Under the pieces are notes generated by a model that was not told the origin of the DNA, searched no databases, and saw only the letters and a program-made list of their open reading frames with translations. From the NCBI GenBank assembly GCA_001247695.2, contig LGRX02031456.1, positions 1 through 27,684 of the forward strand: a stretch of 27,684 bases of DNA. The letters run 5' to 3'. This DNA is from Cymbomonas tetramitiformis. Its lineage: Eukaryota; Chlorophyta; Pyramimonadophyceae; Pyramimonadales; Pyramimonadaceae. Positions 16,476 through 26,194 of this stretch are shown here, in pieces; the stretch's first letter is position 1; every line of letters starts with the position of its first letter. The translations under genes and the position numbers were made by a program.

Positions 16476-17286
16476 GTTGTATACATACTAGAATGTCCTA
16501 GTGACACAGTGAAAACGCTGAACGCCGTAGGGTTTGAGCGAGGCAAATCGGGTATCTCAAAAGATAGAAATGAATACACGACTCTCAGGCTATCTAAGCT
16601 CTGAGGCCGTCACTAGGCAATCATATCGTGTGTCACAGTCTAAGCTACCGAAGTCGAACTACTGAGTACAGGTAGGAAGTCACTGTACTGTCACTGTCAC
16701 TGTCATACGTCATACGTGATACTGAACTACTGAATCTCAGCACACCACCTCGGCTGAGGTGGCACAATAATGTGAAACAGGTAGCTAATGCAAACTAAGA
16801 GGTCCCCGTCCACGGATCAGAACAACATCAACCAAAGGGCCGACCTGCCGCCATCCCCGCTTCCGGCTAACCCTCTAAACCGAATGCTAAAGTACTAGTA
16901 TATGCATGCCAACTAGGTGGACTGCCACAAGGATATGAAAATAGCAACTGGTCTCCGCCAGATCTCGCTCCCCGATAGATACTCTCATCCGATGCTGCTC
17001 AGCTCGATGGTCAACCAGTACTCGAGGTCATAGAAGATGTCAAAGAAGTACAGGATGTAGTCCAAAGGCCAGAATCCAGTCAGATGTGCTTAAGGTCAGA
17101 GTAGAGCTGTCGGTGTCTAAGGTCTCATAGGGCAGGTCATAGGTACCAGTCTGTCCACGAACACAAAGTCCAGTCCAGGAGGGCACCACGTCAAAGGGCA
17201 TCAATCCGGTCAGACCAGAAAGACCACTTGCCCGACCGCTGCCGGCTCACAGGCCTGCAGCTCAGCCGGACAGAGGGCCAGAGAAC
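16476..17286. other. Non-coding DNA, possibly the 3' end of the Copia remnant
   Basis: No convincing frame. A perfect hairpin CCACCTC-ggct-GAGGTGG lies at 16745-16762. The part nearest 17286 has the composition of the Copia remnant and may be its 3' untranslated region. No LTR with a partner copy is visible in the window. Confidence 0.35.
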
Positions 17287-19109
17287 CTAGGAGTCACCCG
17301 CACCACTGGGGTGCGGGCGGATCACGTCCATGAAGGACTCGATCATGCTGATGATCACCCGCACCTTGTCCTTGAGGCCAGGAAGAGGTTTGGTGAAGAT
17401 ATCAGCCAGGTTGAGTAAAGTATTGATGTAAACAGGCACTAGGTACCCAGCACACACCCACCCCCGAAAGCAGCGAAAACGGATCAACACGTGCTTAATC
17501 TTGGTGGATAGCATGACATTCCTCAGGATGGAGGAGGCCGCCTGGTTGTCAATCATGACAGCCACCGGGAGCTCCAGCCTGGGAATGAAGGGTCCAGAGG
17601 TACCATACATGCCGGACCGCAAAGAGTGGTACTCCCGCGGACCGTCCTCATAGCCTGTGCCGTCAAATGGCACCGGCACCGCATGAGGCAGGGCATACAG
17701 GCTGCTGTCAGGAACAGGCTCAGCCTCCCGATAGTGTAGGGGGGAGGCGGGGCCATCTGACCATAACCCATAGCATGATTCTCGAAGAACGTGGCCGCCC
17801 TCTGCGTCCAAGAAGTGTCAGCTGCAGGGAAGGCCGTAGACAGAGCCAGAGCAGACACACCCGGCTCCTGCTGCGTGATTCTGATAAAGCCGAACATCTC
17901 CACAATCATATGGATAGCAGACATGGCCCGCTGTCCAACCACAGAGGCAGCCACATACTCAGATCCAGTGGAGGACATCTCAGCATCGGTCTGGCGGGCA
18001 CACGCCCAATGAAGCACCATGCCGTTGAGGAACACAATGCCTCTCGAGTAGGAGAGGCACCCGTTGATGAGTTTGTCACGAGCATGGCCAGCATCCGAAT
18101 ACACCTGTATTGTGAGCACAGAAAGCGGTGCACTGGGGTAAGCATAACGGATACGGTAGTGCCGTGTGAAGTAAAGATACTGAGCCACTCTCTGAAGTGC
18201 CTCCCAGGCCTGAGCTGAGGGGCACGAGGAGAACTGTGCCAGATATATGACTGAGTAGTACACATCTGGCCTGGTGCACCGTGCAATCCACAACAGGGAC
18301 CCGAGCAGTGAGAGGTACGGGGTGACAAGGGTGAGATCAGGGTGCTCCGGCTTCTGGATAACGAGGTTCACATCCATCGGATTGTGAAAGGTTTTGGCTG
18401 GAAGCTTGAACTTGGACATGAGCTCCTTGATCTGCCTGGTTTGGGACAGTGCAATGCCCCACCGATCATAGTCAACCGCAAGCTGCAGGACGGCTGTCAT
18501 ACGGCCAAGATTCTTGCTCTTGAATGCCGCCTGGAAAGCTGCCCAGAAAGCCTGGTGGAATGCATCATCACATGTCAGCCCGAAGTCATCCACGTAGACA
18601 GCCACGAAGGCCACGAACACAGAGGTCACAATATAGTATAGGCACGGGTCATATGTGGACTGGGTGAAGTGCATTCCCTGATAGGTGAAGGACTTCATGA
18701 ATTTGTTGGCCAGCTTCTGCCAGGAAGCACCAGCTGTCCGCAGCCCGTAGAGAGCATAGAGCAGCTTGGCATAGCCATATCTGCCCTTATACATATATCC
18801 AGAGGGGAACCGCACATATATAGGAACCTCCAGACGGGCATGCACAAAGGCCTGACTGACGTCAAAGTGATAGACCATAACCCCCATACCAGCAAAGATA
18901 ATAGACAGGATGAAGAGAAGGCGGAAGGTGGGCAGGTCTGCTACCGTGCATGCAGTCTCGGCCTGGGTGTAGCCCCAGTGCCACGTGGCCGCCACGGCCA
19001 TCCGAGCTTTATGAATTTGGACGGGCGGCAGGCCATCCCGTGGCTTCCAGGGTTTGTTCAACACAAATATGGTGCTGGTGGCAATCTCACCGTCCGGGAG
19101 CTCCTCCCC
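17287..19109 (-). pseudogene. Ty1/Copia reverse transcriptase-RNase H remnant
   Basis: The main frame is open from 19109 (TAG at 19110-19112) to 17553. It starts inside RT: KARMAVAATWHWGYTQAET, then YHFDVSQAFVHA, the LLYALYGLRTAGASWQK segment and YVDD (residues 157-160 counted from 19064). The TRPDVYY motif precedes RNase H, which has VYSDAGHARD (D324) and SSTGSEY (E369). The end of RNase H is in another frame (17287-17811): VMIDNQAASSIL, then KIKHVLIRF and NLADIFTKPLP, the Copia signature end. A frame change is therefore needed between about 17880 and 17560, where some 300 nt of sequence not matching Copia separates the two halves. Gag, protease and integrase are missing upstream. This is a 5'-truncated, frameshifted Copia copy. 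Confidence 0.85.
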
Positions 19110-19112
19110 CTA

Positions 19113-19711
19113 CGGTCCTAGGAAACTGTAGTATGTGTACTAAAGGTGTACTAAAGGCATAGTAAAGGACAGTTAGTACGTATGGGCGTTAGTATGCCGG
19201 TAGTATAGTATATTACAGGCATACTAACGCCATAATGGCCTGTTAAGATGCGCGTACTACAGGCGTCCTAACGGCACTGCGCCTTAAGTATGCGTTGGCA
19301 CCAACTGGAGCAGGGGTGAGTGGTGGGGCACGTGTGGGTGTGCAGATCACTGAGATGGCGTTTTATGGTGACTAGAAGGCCAGGGGAAGTTTATTCCGCG
19401 GAGTATGGTGGGATTCGGGGAAAGTAGTACGCGGGCGGAGTTTCTCGGAAAGGTAGGGACGTTAGGATGGCGTTAGCATGCCTCTAGGATGTCATTAGGA
19501 GGTTGGCGTTAGGACGTAGCTAGGATGCTCGTAGGCAAAGTTAATACGCTAATGGCACTCTAGCGGCACTGCGCCTTATAAAGTATGCGTTAGTTGTACT
19601 ACTGCAGGGGTCGTTACCAAGGTCACAATTTGCAACTGCCTGCATGGCATGTGGCAAGCAAAAAATAAACTAGCAGCGATTCATGTCTCATACATCGACC
19701 TAGTCGTCGTC
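19113..19711. other. Motif-dense non-coding region downstream of the transposase gene
   Basis: It is filled with variants of a short word: gttagta, cgttagcatg, ggatgtcattagg, catcctaacg, gcgttaggac, in both orientations, plus a local actaaagg triplet (about 19139-19167) and two copies of an actgcgcctta...agtatgcgtt segment (about 19277-19298 and 19567-19591). The region lies between the Copia remnant and the transposase stop codon, so it may be the subterminal region of a CACTA-type element, where such repeats bind the transposition proteins. No CACTA terminal inverted repeat was found. Confidence 0.45.
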
Positions 19712-20036
19712 CTATGTCCTCGTTGATCCCTCGAAGAAGTCGGCCGCTGGGTCGAGAATGACCGCGGTCTCCATGCACGGATGTGGTACAATAACAACCT
19801 GCTGTTCTACTCTATTGGCTAATATGAATGGCTCCATGTTGTCAAAGGCCGCGCGGTCTACGTGCGGGTTGAAGGTATAGACCGTCTTGGTCAAGTTATC
19901 CGGGCCGAGAATGGAGTGACGTCGACGGTACTCCTTGATCTGTTCGTCGGGCGGCTTAGCGAACCAATCGCATTTCAGTAAGATGTAGACCTTTCCTGCA
20001 ATCTCCACCCGCAATATTCTCGTAATACGGCCGTGC

Positions 20037-20171
20037 CTGCATATCACCAAGCCCACGATTGTGTAAACAGCTAAGTTAGTATGTCGTTAGCACATTATGC
20101 GCATCCTAATCGAGTCATAACGACATCCTAAAGACATTTTAAAGGTAGAATACTGCGTGCTCCTTTCTCAC
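20037..20171 (-). other. Transposase intron 5 (135 nt)
   Basis: Donor GTGAGA, ATACTAAC branch motif, acceptor ATGCAG. Phase 2, AG joins G CAC in frame. The intron also has TTAGGATG and CTAACG words like those of the other introns. Confidence 0.65.
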
Positions 20172-20498
20172 CTTGCCACGGATTTTGGCTCACCGTGCTC
20201 GTCCACTTCCTCACTCGCGAAGAAAATGCGAAAGTAGCTGTGTACGGTGCGCTTGTTCCGATCGGTCGTAGCCGTGCGGTAATCAGCGTCGCCGATCTTG
20301 ACGTGCGTGAAGTTATAGCAAACCGGTGTCGGCCCCGCCATGAGCAACATCTCGTAGTTGGTGAACTGTCGGCCCAACCATTCCGTAGGATCCGCGTACG
20401 CTCCAAATGGGGGCTCGCGTATGTGCTCAGGTTTGCCCTCCCTTGCACACACCGCGTCCCGGTACTTCTTGTTTCGCAGTCGCAACTGTACATTCCAA

Positions 20499-20606
20499 CT
20501 GTGCACAGCGATACGATACCGTTAGTACGTTAGGCGCGTCCTAAATATGCAATAACGGCGTCATAAGGGCATAAACAACCGCTCGGGGAATGGGGCCACA
20601 AATCAC
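20499..20606 (-). other. Transposase intron 4 (108 nt)
   Basis: Donor GTGATT, perfect TACTAAC, acceptor GCACAG. Phase 2, AG joins T TGG in the frame of the second half of exon 4. Confidence 0.65.
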
Positions 20607-21086
20607 CTGCGCGCGTCTTCCACATACTTCTCCCACTTCTCCACCAGCTCTCGATAAGCCGGCAATTCAGTCCGCATCCAAACCTTCAAGGCCATCATCT
20701 CGCAAGACCACACGTTTCCCCCTAGCCGATACCCCAACCGCAATTGCCCCGCGGCTCCCCATGGTCACGGCCGCCGGCATCCGGGTGGAGTGGTCTTCCG
20801 AAATGAAAGTGATTAACCCACGCACCAAATGCAACACCTTCACCCGCTTGATGCAGTTCATTATGGCTGGAACGGGTAGGGAGTTGCTCCTCGCTAGGCT
20901 TTTGATGTGACCGTTCAAGGACTCGAAGGCGTACATCCATACCTCCCGCATGGGACCATACTTCTCAAGTTGTTGGACGAAGTGAGAAAACATGTGAGTG
21001 TTAATCACACACCAAGCATACGCTGGCCCGGTCGCCTCCAACTCCTCGAAAAATGACTTGATTTCTTGTGCGAGTGGCTCCATATC

Positions 21087-21180
21087 CTGCACGTACGCAG
21101 CAATTCGTTAGGGCCCGTATGATGTACGAAGCATGTTAACGGCATCATAACATCATACTAACTATATCCTAACCGTTTAC
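21087..21180 (-). other. Transposase intron 3 (94 nt)
   Basis: Donor GTAAAC, CCCTAAC branch-like motif, acceptor GTGCAG. Phase 0, AAG joins GAT in frame. Confidence 0.7.
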
Positions 21181-21536
21181 CTTAGGACGCACTTGTGTCG
21201 TCGTGATCTCCCGCACGATCGTGGTCATTTTGCCCACTAGCTTGGCCAATCGATTGGCGGGCTGCCCTTCATCTCGTGGCCAAGCGCAGACTGTCGACAA
21301 GATACTGTTTTGCACGAGCTTCAAGCCGTCGTGAGCCCGAATGTGCTTGGCGGCTTTCTTATCGGCGGTAGTTTGCAACAATCGTTTGTGGCCACGCCCC
21401 CATCTTTCCACCGCCCGTATGCTCTTCAAGAAACTGCGCGCTGTCTCCAAGCATCGCTTCGTGGTAGACCTTCTGTCAGGGCGGGGTGGAATCGCGAAAG
21501 GTCCGTGATTCATCTTGTACATCAATACCTCCTTAC

Positions 21537-21653
21537 CTGCGTCACATTATTTGAACTGAGTATGCCGTTAGTACCCCTTCGTGACACCGATAGCACGTGG
21601 TTAATACACTATCGGCACGTTATGCACATCCTAACACGTGCATATTTGCCTAC
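21537..21653 (-). other. Transposase intron 2 (117 nt)
   Basis: Donor GTAGGC, perfect TACTAAC branch motif, acceptor ACGCAG. Phase 1, CAA G joins GT AAG in frame. Confidence 0.7.
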
Positions 21654-21989
21654 CTTGAGCATTCTTCACCTTGGTTGTGGCATGCCACGTGGGATGGACA
21701 CCGTCCGCTTTCGCTTGCTGGCGGAGGGCGTCGTTGAAGTCGACCCCGAGCAAGGTTGCAGCGATTCTGTTCACCAGGTTCATGATGTCATGCATGCCAT
21801 CTAGGATGATATCACGGTAGATCTTGAAGTAAACCAACCGAGTAAAAACGCTCGAGAACTTGACGCCCGTATTCCGCATGCTCTCCTCCAAGGGCGCTCC
21901 CGAAAGTTCGGGGTCTCCGCTATCTCGCAGATCTTCATGCATTGCGGCATGACGCTTGTACTCGGCGTCCGTGCGCAACGGTGGAGTGC

Positions 21990-22119
21990 CTAGACCGAAG
22001 AGAAAAAAAAGTAATCAGCAAACACTCATTTACACCATATGCATTATACGGTTAGCACGCCTTTAGGCTTTTAAGTACATCCTACGTAACGCCAACCTAA
22101 CGACGTGCTACTAGCATAC
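21990..22119 (-). other. Transposase intron 1 (130 nt)
   Basis: Donor GTATGC, branch-like TGCTAAC, a T-rich tract (CTTTTTTTTCTC) and acceptor TCTAG. Phase 1, with CCG CCA G joining GC ACT to keep the frame. Confidence 0.6.
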
Positions 22120-22221
22120 CTGGCGGATTTTGCTTGCTGAAGAGGTACACCATTTTGTGCATTAATGTTGACCATGTCCCCCAAATCTTGCATACTAGGC
22201 ACGCGGCGTATGCTGTCAGGG

Positions 22222-22348
22222 TCATGACCGATGACATATGTGTCATACATGTCATACATGTCATACGTGTCATACCTGTCAGACATGTCATACCATGTCA
22301 TACCTGTCAGACATGTCATACCATGTCATGTCATGTCATGTCGGTCAT
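22222..22348. repeat. Short tandem repeat (catgtcatac-type)
   Basis: Degenerate 9-10 bp units such as catgtcatac, cgtgtcatac and ctgtcagac, decaying to catgt repeats. It overlaps the 5' end of the open first exon of the transposase gene, so the MTCMTC-like translation there is an artefact. Confidence 0.85.
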
Positions 22349-22482
22349 GTCATATATTATTATGACAGTCGGTCGCGTCATATATTATTATGACAGTCGG
22401 TCGCGTCATATATTATTATGACAGTCGACAGTATGGTCGACCATGATTGTACATGTCGAGTCGCGTCATATATTATTATGAC
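22349..22482. repeat. Hairpin-forming 28-bp tandem repeat
   Basis: GTCATA-tattat-TATGAC, an 18-bp inverted repeat, occurs at 22349, 22377, 22405 and 22465. The first three are 28 bp apart with the spacer agtcggtcgc; the last is 60 bp further on. It forms part of a 60-bp higher-order unit that ends near 22520. Confidence 0.85.
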
Positions 22483-22512
22483 AGTCGTCAGTACGGTCGA
22501 CGATGACTGTAC

Positions 22513-22929
22513 ATGTCGCCAGATGATAATGTCACATCATCAGGCATCCCTGTCATCGAGAGTTCGTACGTCGAACTCGAAGATGGCAAAGCAAAGATAC
22601 ATCTTGAATACAAACAAGAACCATCTTGGCTTTTAAGCATGTGCGGAACACGCATGCACAGTATGAACGAACTAGTCGTTATTACAATACTGGTCGTTCA
22701 ACCTACGTCTCGGGTTCACAACCCAATGGCGGTACCATCTAAGATGATGGGAGACGTATGGTACAAAAGTGAGGAAGCGTTGTGCTTCAGCAGATCTTCT
22801 TACAGAGACTGCACTCACAACCCGCTATTACGTACACTCGCATTGCTGTCCAACTTTGCAGTGTTTATTTGTATATTGATAATATATTCACGGCGCCTGT
22901 TTATCCCGCCGTATCAGATGGTATTCTAA
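22513..22929 (+). CDS. Hypothetical ORF, 138 residues, doubtful
   Basis: ATG at 22513 directly after the hairpin repeats, stop at 22927-22929. The N-terminal half is mixed and soluble in character (SSYVELEDGKAKIHLEYKQE). The C-terminal part has one hydrophobic stretch (about 115-128). I recognise no family. It lies divergent to the transposase gene and in DNA that is otherwise non-coding. It could be a chance frame or an exon of a lost mobile-element gene. Confidence 0.2.
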   Translation: MSPDDNVTSSGIPVIESSYVELEDGKAKIHLEYKQEPSWLLSMCGTRMHSMNELVVITILVVQPTSRVHNPMAVPSKMMGDVWYKSEEALCFSRSSYRDCTHNPLLRTLALLSNFAVFICILIIYSRRLFIPPYQMVF

Positions 22930-23624
22930 AAGAAACTCGTCAAGGCACGATACTCGAGAACTCAAGTGGGTGCAGCGACAGACGTAGTATATTTTCATAT
23001 TGTTCGCAGGTTTGCAGGTGGGCGCATAAGCGACAGCGCTCGCAGTGATATTGAATATCTGCAACTTGAATAATATACGCTTGCATATCGACAGCGCAGA
23101 GATTGCGCGAGGAGATTTTTCATCGCAAACATAATCGCAGCAAATAGCGTCAGCAGAGAAGTCGTCTTGATTTTATACGCGACAAGGTGTGCGCACAGCG
23201 TACGAACGCATGCAGTGATGTCAAAAATTGCAGGAATGTCACAGTATACGAGATGCAGATGCGCGCACATAAAATGATCGTCAGCACATATGATTTCATC
23301 AAGTGCGACTGGATGTACATAATTTCATATAACAGCGCGCTCGCATTCATATGCGACGTACATCAGCAATCAGCAGTATGCGACGTACATCAGCGATTTT
23401 TGCAAATGATCCCTTCGCACTGTTTACAATATAAACCAGCGCGTACAATGATTTTTGGCCTGTCAGCACGATATGCATTTTCCATGATTTCATCAGATGC
23501 GATGAACGCTCGATTTTAGCGCGTACAATTCCTGATGTGTCTACATGCAGTGAGACATACATATGTGTACAGTACGCGCGTCAAAACCATCTGCATAATG
23601 ATTGTATACTTGCAGGGATGCTAT

Positions 23625-23685
23625 GGACACATGATCGTTATGCTGTTGTGGATACATGATCGTTATACTGCTGTGGATACATACT
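23625..23685. repeat. 25-bp tandem repeat, about 2.5 copies
   Basis: Units start at 23625, 23650 and 23675 with ggacacatgatcgttat or ggatacatgatcgttat. The third is partial. Confidence 0.8.
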
Positions 23686-25189
23686 CAACGTGACAGATCA
23701 TGAATAATCATCAGCGTTCATGCTTATCGGAAGCATAGTAATGTGTGTGCGGAGATTTCAATGGTTACAGCATGCACACACACATATGCACACATACTCA
23801 CTTGCAGTTCACCAACATGCAGTACATAAAGAGTGCATTCAGCATTTACCACATGTACATTATATGCTGAGTGACTGCAATACTGTGAATTGTGCATGAT
23901 TTATCAATGCAGCTTGACCACGATAACAGCTGTAGCATATATATATCAGTTTGATCACGTTAGCAACTGGTATACTAGCATCATGCTGTAATACATGAAC
24001 ATTGCATAAGCATATTGCAGTGCATGCTAAATTATATTAGAACCCATGATAGTATAAGGTGCCTGAAAGTAGTCTTAACACCATAATTAGCTTGTCATGT
24101 CCTGGTGGAGCCGAGATGCTCTTCAGATCACATGTACATTCTATGGTGGATTACTGGATGGAATGCTCACCTGAGCTTCATGTGAAATCTATCCAGCAAC
24201 TCATTTTGTAATGAGATTATTATGGAATTACAATAATCCCTAAACTTGATATATCGTGTTAGATGTATTCAGTGCATGGTATGCTGACTATCTTACATGA
24301 TGAATTGTCTAGGATATTGTAATATCCAGAACATATCCTACTGTAAAGTGTGTAAAAGTTAACACACATACACTGATAAAAGTGCTAATCAGTAAGCACT
24401 GCATGCATGCACACACACTGCATTGTATGTATTAACATTCACTGATTCAAAGTGAATTGATTAACTTAAATATCTACTATGTGTATGATAATGTACATAC
24501 CATTTTCCAAACACATGTGCGTGGAAAATGTCAGTGATTGCGATAGATAAGGGAGCAGGATAAGACAAATGCTGTAGGGCTGGATGGAGTTATCTCCAGA
24601 CCCGAAGGCAAGATACTGCACCCATTAAACAGCTGGTAACTGTTGGGTGCAGTCCACTCGTCATTCCACATATCATCGCTGGAGCAATATCAACAACTAC
24701 GTTGCACATTGACAGTTGATTCAGATCTGATCAGTTCAAATGCATGCAACTCTCAGATCAGTATCTACATGACATCTGATATAGTTGTTAAGGACAAAAC
24801 ACACATACAAATGTGTTGTGTTAAATTGCTGTGATTGTATCAAGCAATGTCCAGATATGTTCTAAATAAGAAATATCATTTTGATAAATCTTAGAGCACA
24901 GACCTATGCTCAGAACAGATCATAGTTTGACAAATATCACTAAAGTGGATGTTCCTAATTGGATGTTCCCACTTAAGTTGATAACTTATATATCACCAGA
25001 ATGTACATTTACTGCTATGGGTTTAAATCAGTAAAACCCAGAAATGCTATCAACCATAGATGTTGATATACAGCACAATTCACTTATTTGCCATGAAATT
25101 TATCATGTGCCAAAGTGAAGTTTATTGCAGTGATTCTGTACTTTACATTCCACATATACACTGAGATATGTCACCGAGGCAATATATCA

Positions 25190-25471
25190 GATAGCTGAAA
25201 AAGCTGTAAAATGGGTAAAAATGCTCCACGCATGATTTCAAAATGAAAAATGTGTGCCCATTTTATTTTAAATTATGATTCTATACCTATTAAGGTATCA
25301 GAAAATCATAATGACCATGGTCATATCTCGTGTAACACCCTAGATATTAGGTGTGTAATATATAGGGGTATACATGTTGGCTGTAACAAAATACGTAAAA
25401 TTCCTCCACGCATGATTTCAAAATGAAAAGTGTGTGTGGATTTTTTTTGCTGATCTAATTATTCAGCTATC
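25190..25471. repeat. Possible small foldback element with two internal direct repeats
   Basis: The 10-bp ends GATAGCTGAA (25190-25199) and TTCAGCTATC (25462-25471) are perfect inverted repeats. Inside are two direct copies of a segment containing tccacgcatgatttcaaaat (near 25225 and 25406). Between them sits a nested hairpin, TATGATT/AATCATA with inner ATACCT/AGGTAT. A MITE-like element is possible; no target-site duplication is obvious. Confidence 0.4.
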
Positions 25472-25500
25472 AACGAATATTCCCTGATTTATACAGCACT

Positions 25501-25981
25501 TGTAACACCCTGTAACACCCCTAAAATTAAATGTGTGTGTCAAGGGTATAACGTACTGTAGGAGTCTACACCTTGACTTCTTCTCTTCTTTACGGTTTCG
25601 GACTTATACTATTCTACACTTATTAAACGACCGCACGAGGTATGCTTACGGTTGGTCAACTACAAGACTTCGGTTTCGTAAATCTATATAGTTATGCTTT
25701 TGCTATCAGTGCATGCTTTCAATACACAATATACAGCAGTTACGGCTCTTTACTTTTATGTTTTACTTTTCAGTTCAGTTCATCCCCGAAACTGGTTACA
25801 CTTAGAGTTCTTATGCATTCAGGAACTCTCTCCATAACTCAACTGTACTGAGTACTCCGTACAACAGGCTAGGCACCTCACATCAACATCATTCTGATCG
25901 GTCCTACTGTACTCCGTACTGAGTACTCTTGCGTTTTGTACTTAGACGTTTTTCTTGCTCTTGTGCTTGCCTCCTAGCACA
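25501..25981 (-). repeat. Candidate LTR of another retroelement (solo or end)
   Basis: On the minus strand it starts TGTGCTAGG at 25981, preceded by a G9 purine tract (GGGGGGGGGAGT), and ends GGGTGTTACA at 25511 or 25501 (the end is duplicated as tgtaacaccc twice). These are typical LTR termini. No partner LTR and no coding internal region are in the window. It holds two mirror-arranged gtactgagtac/gtactccgtac clusters (about 25851 and 25911). Confidence 0.4.
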
Positions 25982-25995
25982 ACTCCCCCCCCCTT
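25982..25995 (-). other. Candidate polypurine tract
   Basis: The minus strand reads AAGGGGGGGGGAGT, directly before the candidate LTR start TGTGCTAGG. A purine run here is the expected primer for second-strand synthesis. Confidence 0.4.
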
Positions 25996-26137
25996 AGGGA
26001 AGGTCACGTCCACGCTGACCACGTCGGACCAGTAAAGTTTTTATACGGATCTTCTACTGTTGCTCAGGATGATTATACAGGTCTCAGCCGCCTGTTGTCC
26101 GGGATGACATTACACTTCCCAAGACACCCCGCAATAA

Positions 26138-26194
26138 GGAGATCAACCTCTTAAGCACAAGGGTCGGCCTCTCACCGGTCTGCCATCTGCACTA
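26138..26194 (-). other. tRNA-like Pol III promoter (possible SINE head)
   Basis: On the minus strand TAGTGCAGATGG (26194-26183) fits the A-box consensus TRGYNNARNNGG at every position. About 46 nt further on, GGTTGATCTCC (26148-26138) matches the B box GGTTCGANTCC at 8 of 11. The surrounding sequence does not fold into a proper tRNA, so a tRNA-derived SINE or a decayed tRNA is more likely than a working gene. Confidence 0.3.

Larger units (their letters stand above)
19712..22291 (-). pseudogene. tnp2/CACTA-type transposase gene, 3' part, six exons
   Basis: Exons on the minus strand: about 22291-22120, 21989-21654, 21536-21181, 21086-20607, 20498-20172, 20036-19712 (stop TAG). Four of the five junctions join in frame; the exception is the exon-4/5 junction. 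Exon 2 has the tnp2-like IILDGMHDIMNLVNRI. Exon 4 has a DUF4218-like part (MFSHFVQQLEKYGPMREVWM, then AFESLNGHIKSL). Exons 5-6 resemble DUF4216 (YILLKCDWFAKP and EPFILANRVEQQVVIVPHP). This domain order follows the transposase core in plant En/Spm-CACTA elements. Exon 4 cannot be read through: it enters in one frame and must leave in another (change near 20750-20830), so it holds a one-base-type indel or an unseen intron. The 5' end runs into short tandem repeats, and the catalytic core is missing. Family assignment is by eye. Confidence 0.65.
22930..25500. other. AT-rich non-coding DNA with many short inverted repeats
   Basis: No credible gene in 2.5 kb. It is rich in self-complementary words (catg, tgca, gtac). 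Clear inverted repeats: TTGTAAT/ATTACAA (24206-24233), GGATATT-gt-AATATCC (24312-24327), ATTCACT/AGTGAAT (24437-24457), CATTTTCCA/TGGAAAATG (24501-24530), CTGCACCC/GGGTGCAG with inner AACAG/CTGTT (24616-24652), TGGGTTT/AAACCCA (25018-25040) and the palindrome ATGACCATGGTCAT (about 25310-25324). A 25-bp tandem lies at 23625-23685. Confidence 0.6.

Noticed and set aside
16745..16762. Rho-independent terminator-like hairpin CCACCTC-ggct-GAGGTGG.
   Set aside because: The window is eukaryotic and no T tract follows; kept only as an inverted repeat.
22349..22520. CRISPR array (palindromic 28-bp repeats).
   Set aside because: The whole 28 bp is repeated with no unique spacers, and the setting is eukaryotic; it is a plain tandem repeat.
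23150..23562. Overlapping frames of 66-110 residues around 23150-23562 on both strands.
   Set aside because: No family resemblance. They overlap each other on opposite strands, and small direct repeats (a gcgacgtacatcagc unit at 27-bp offset) explain part of the openness.
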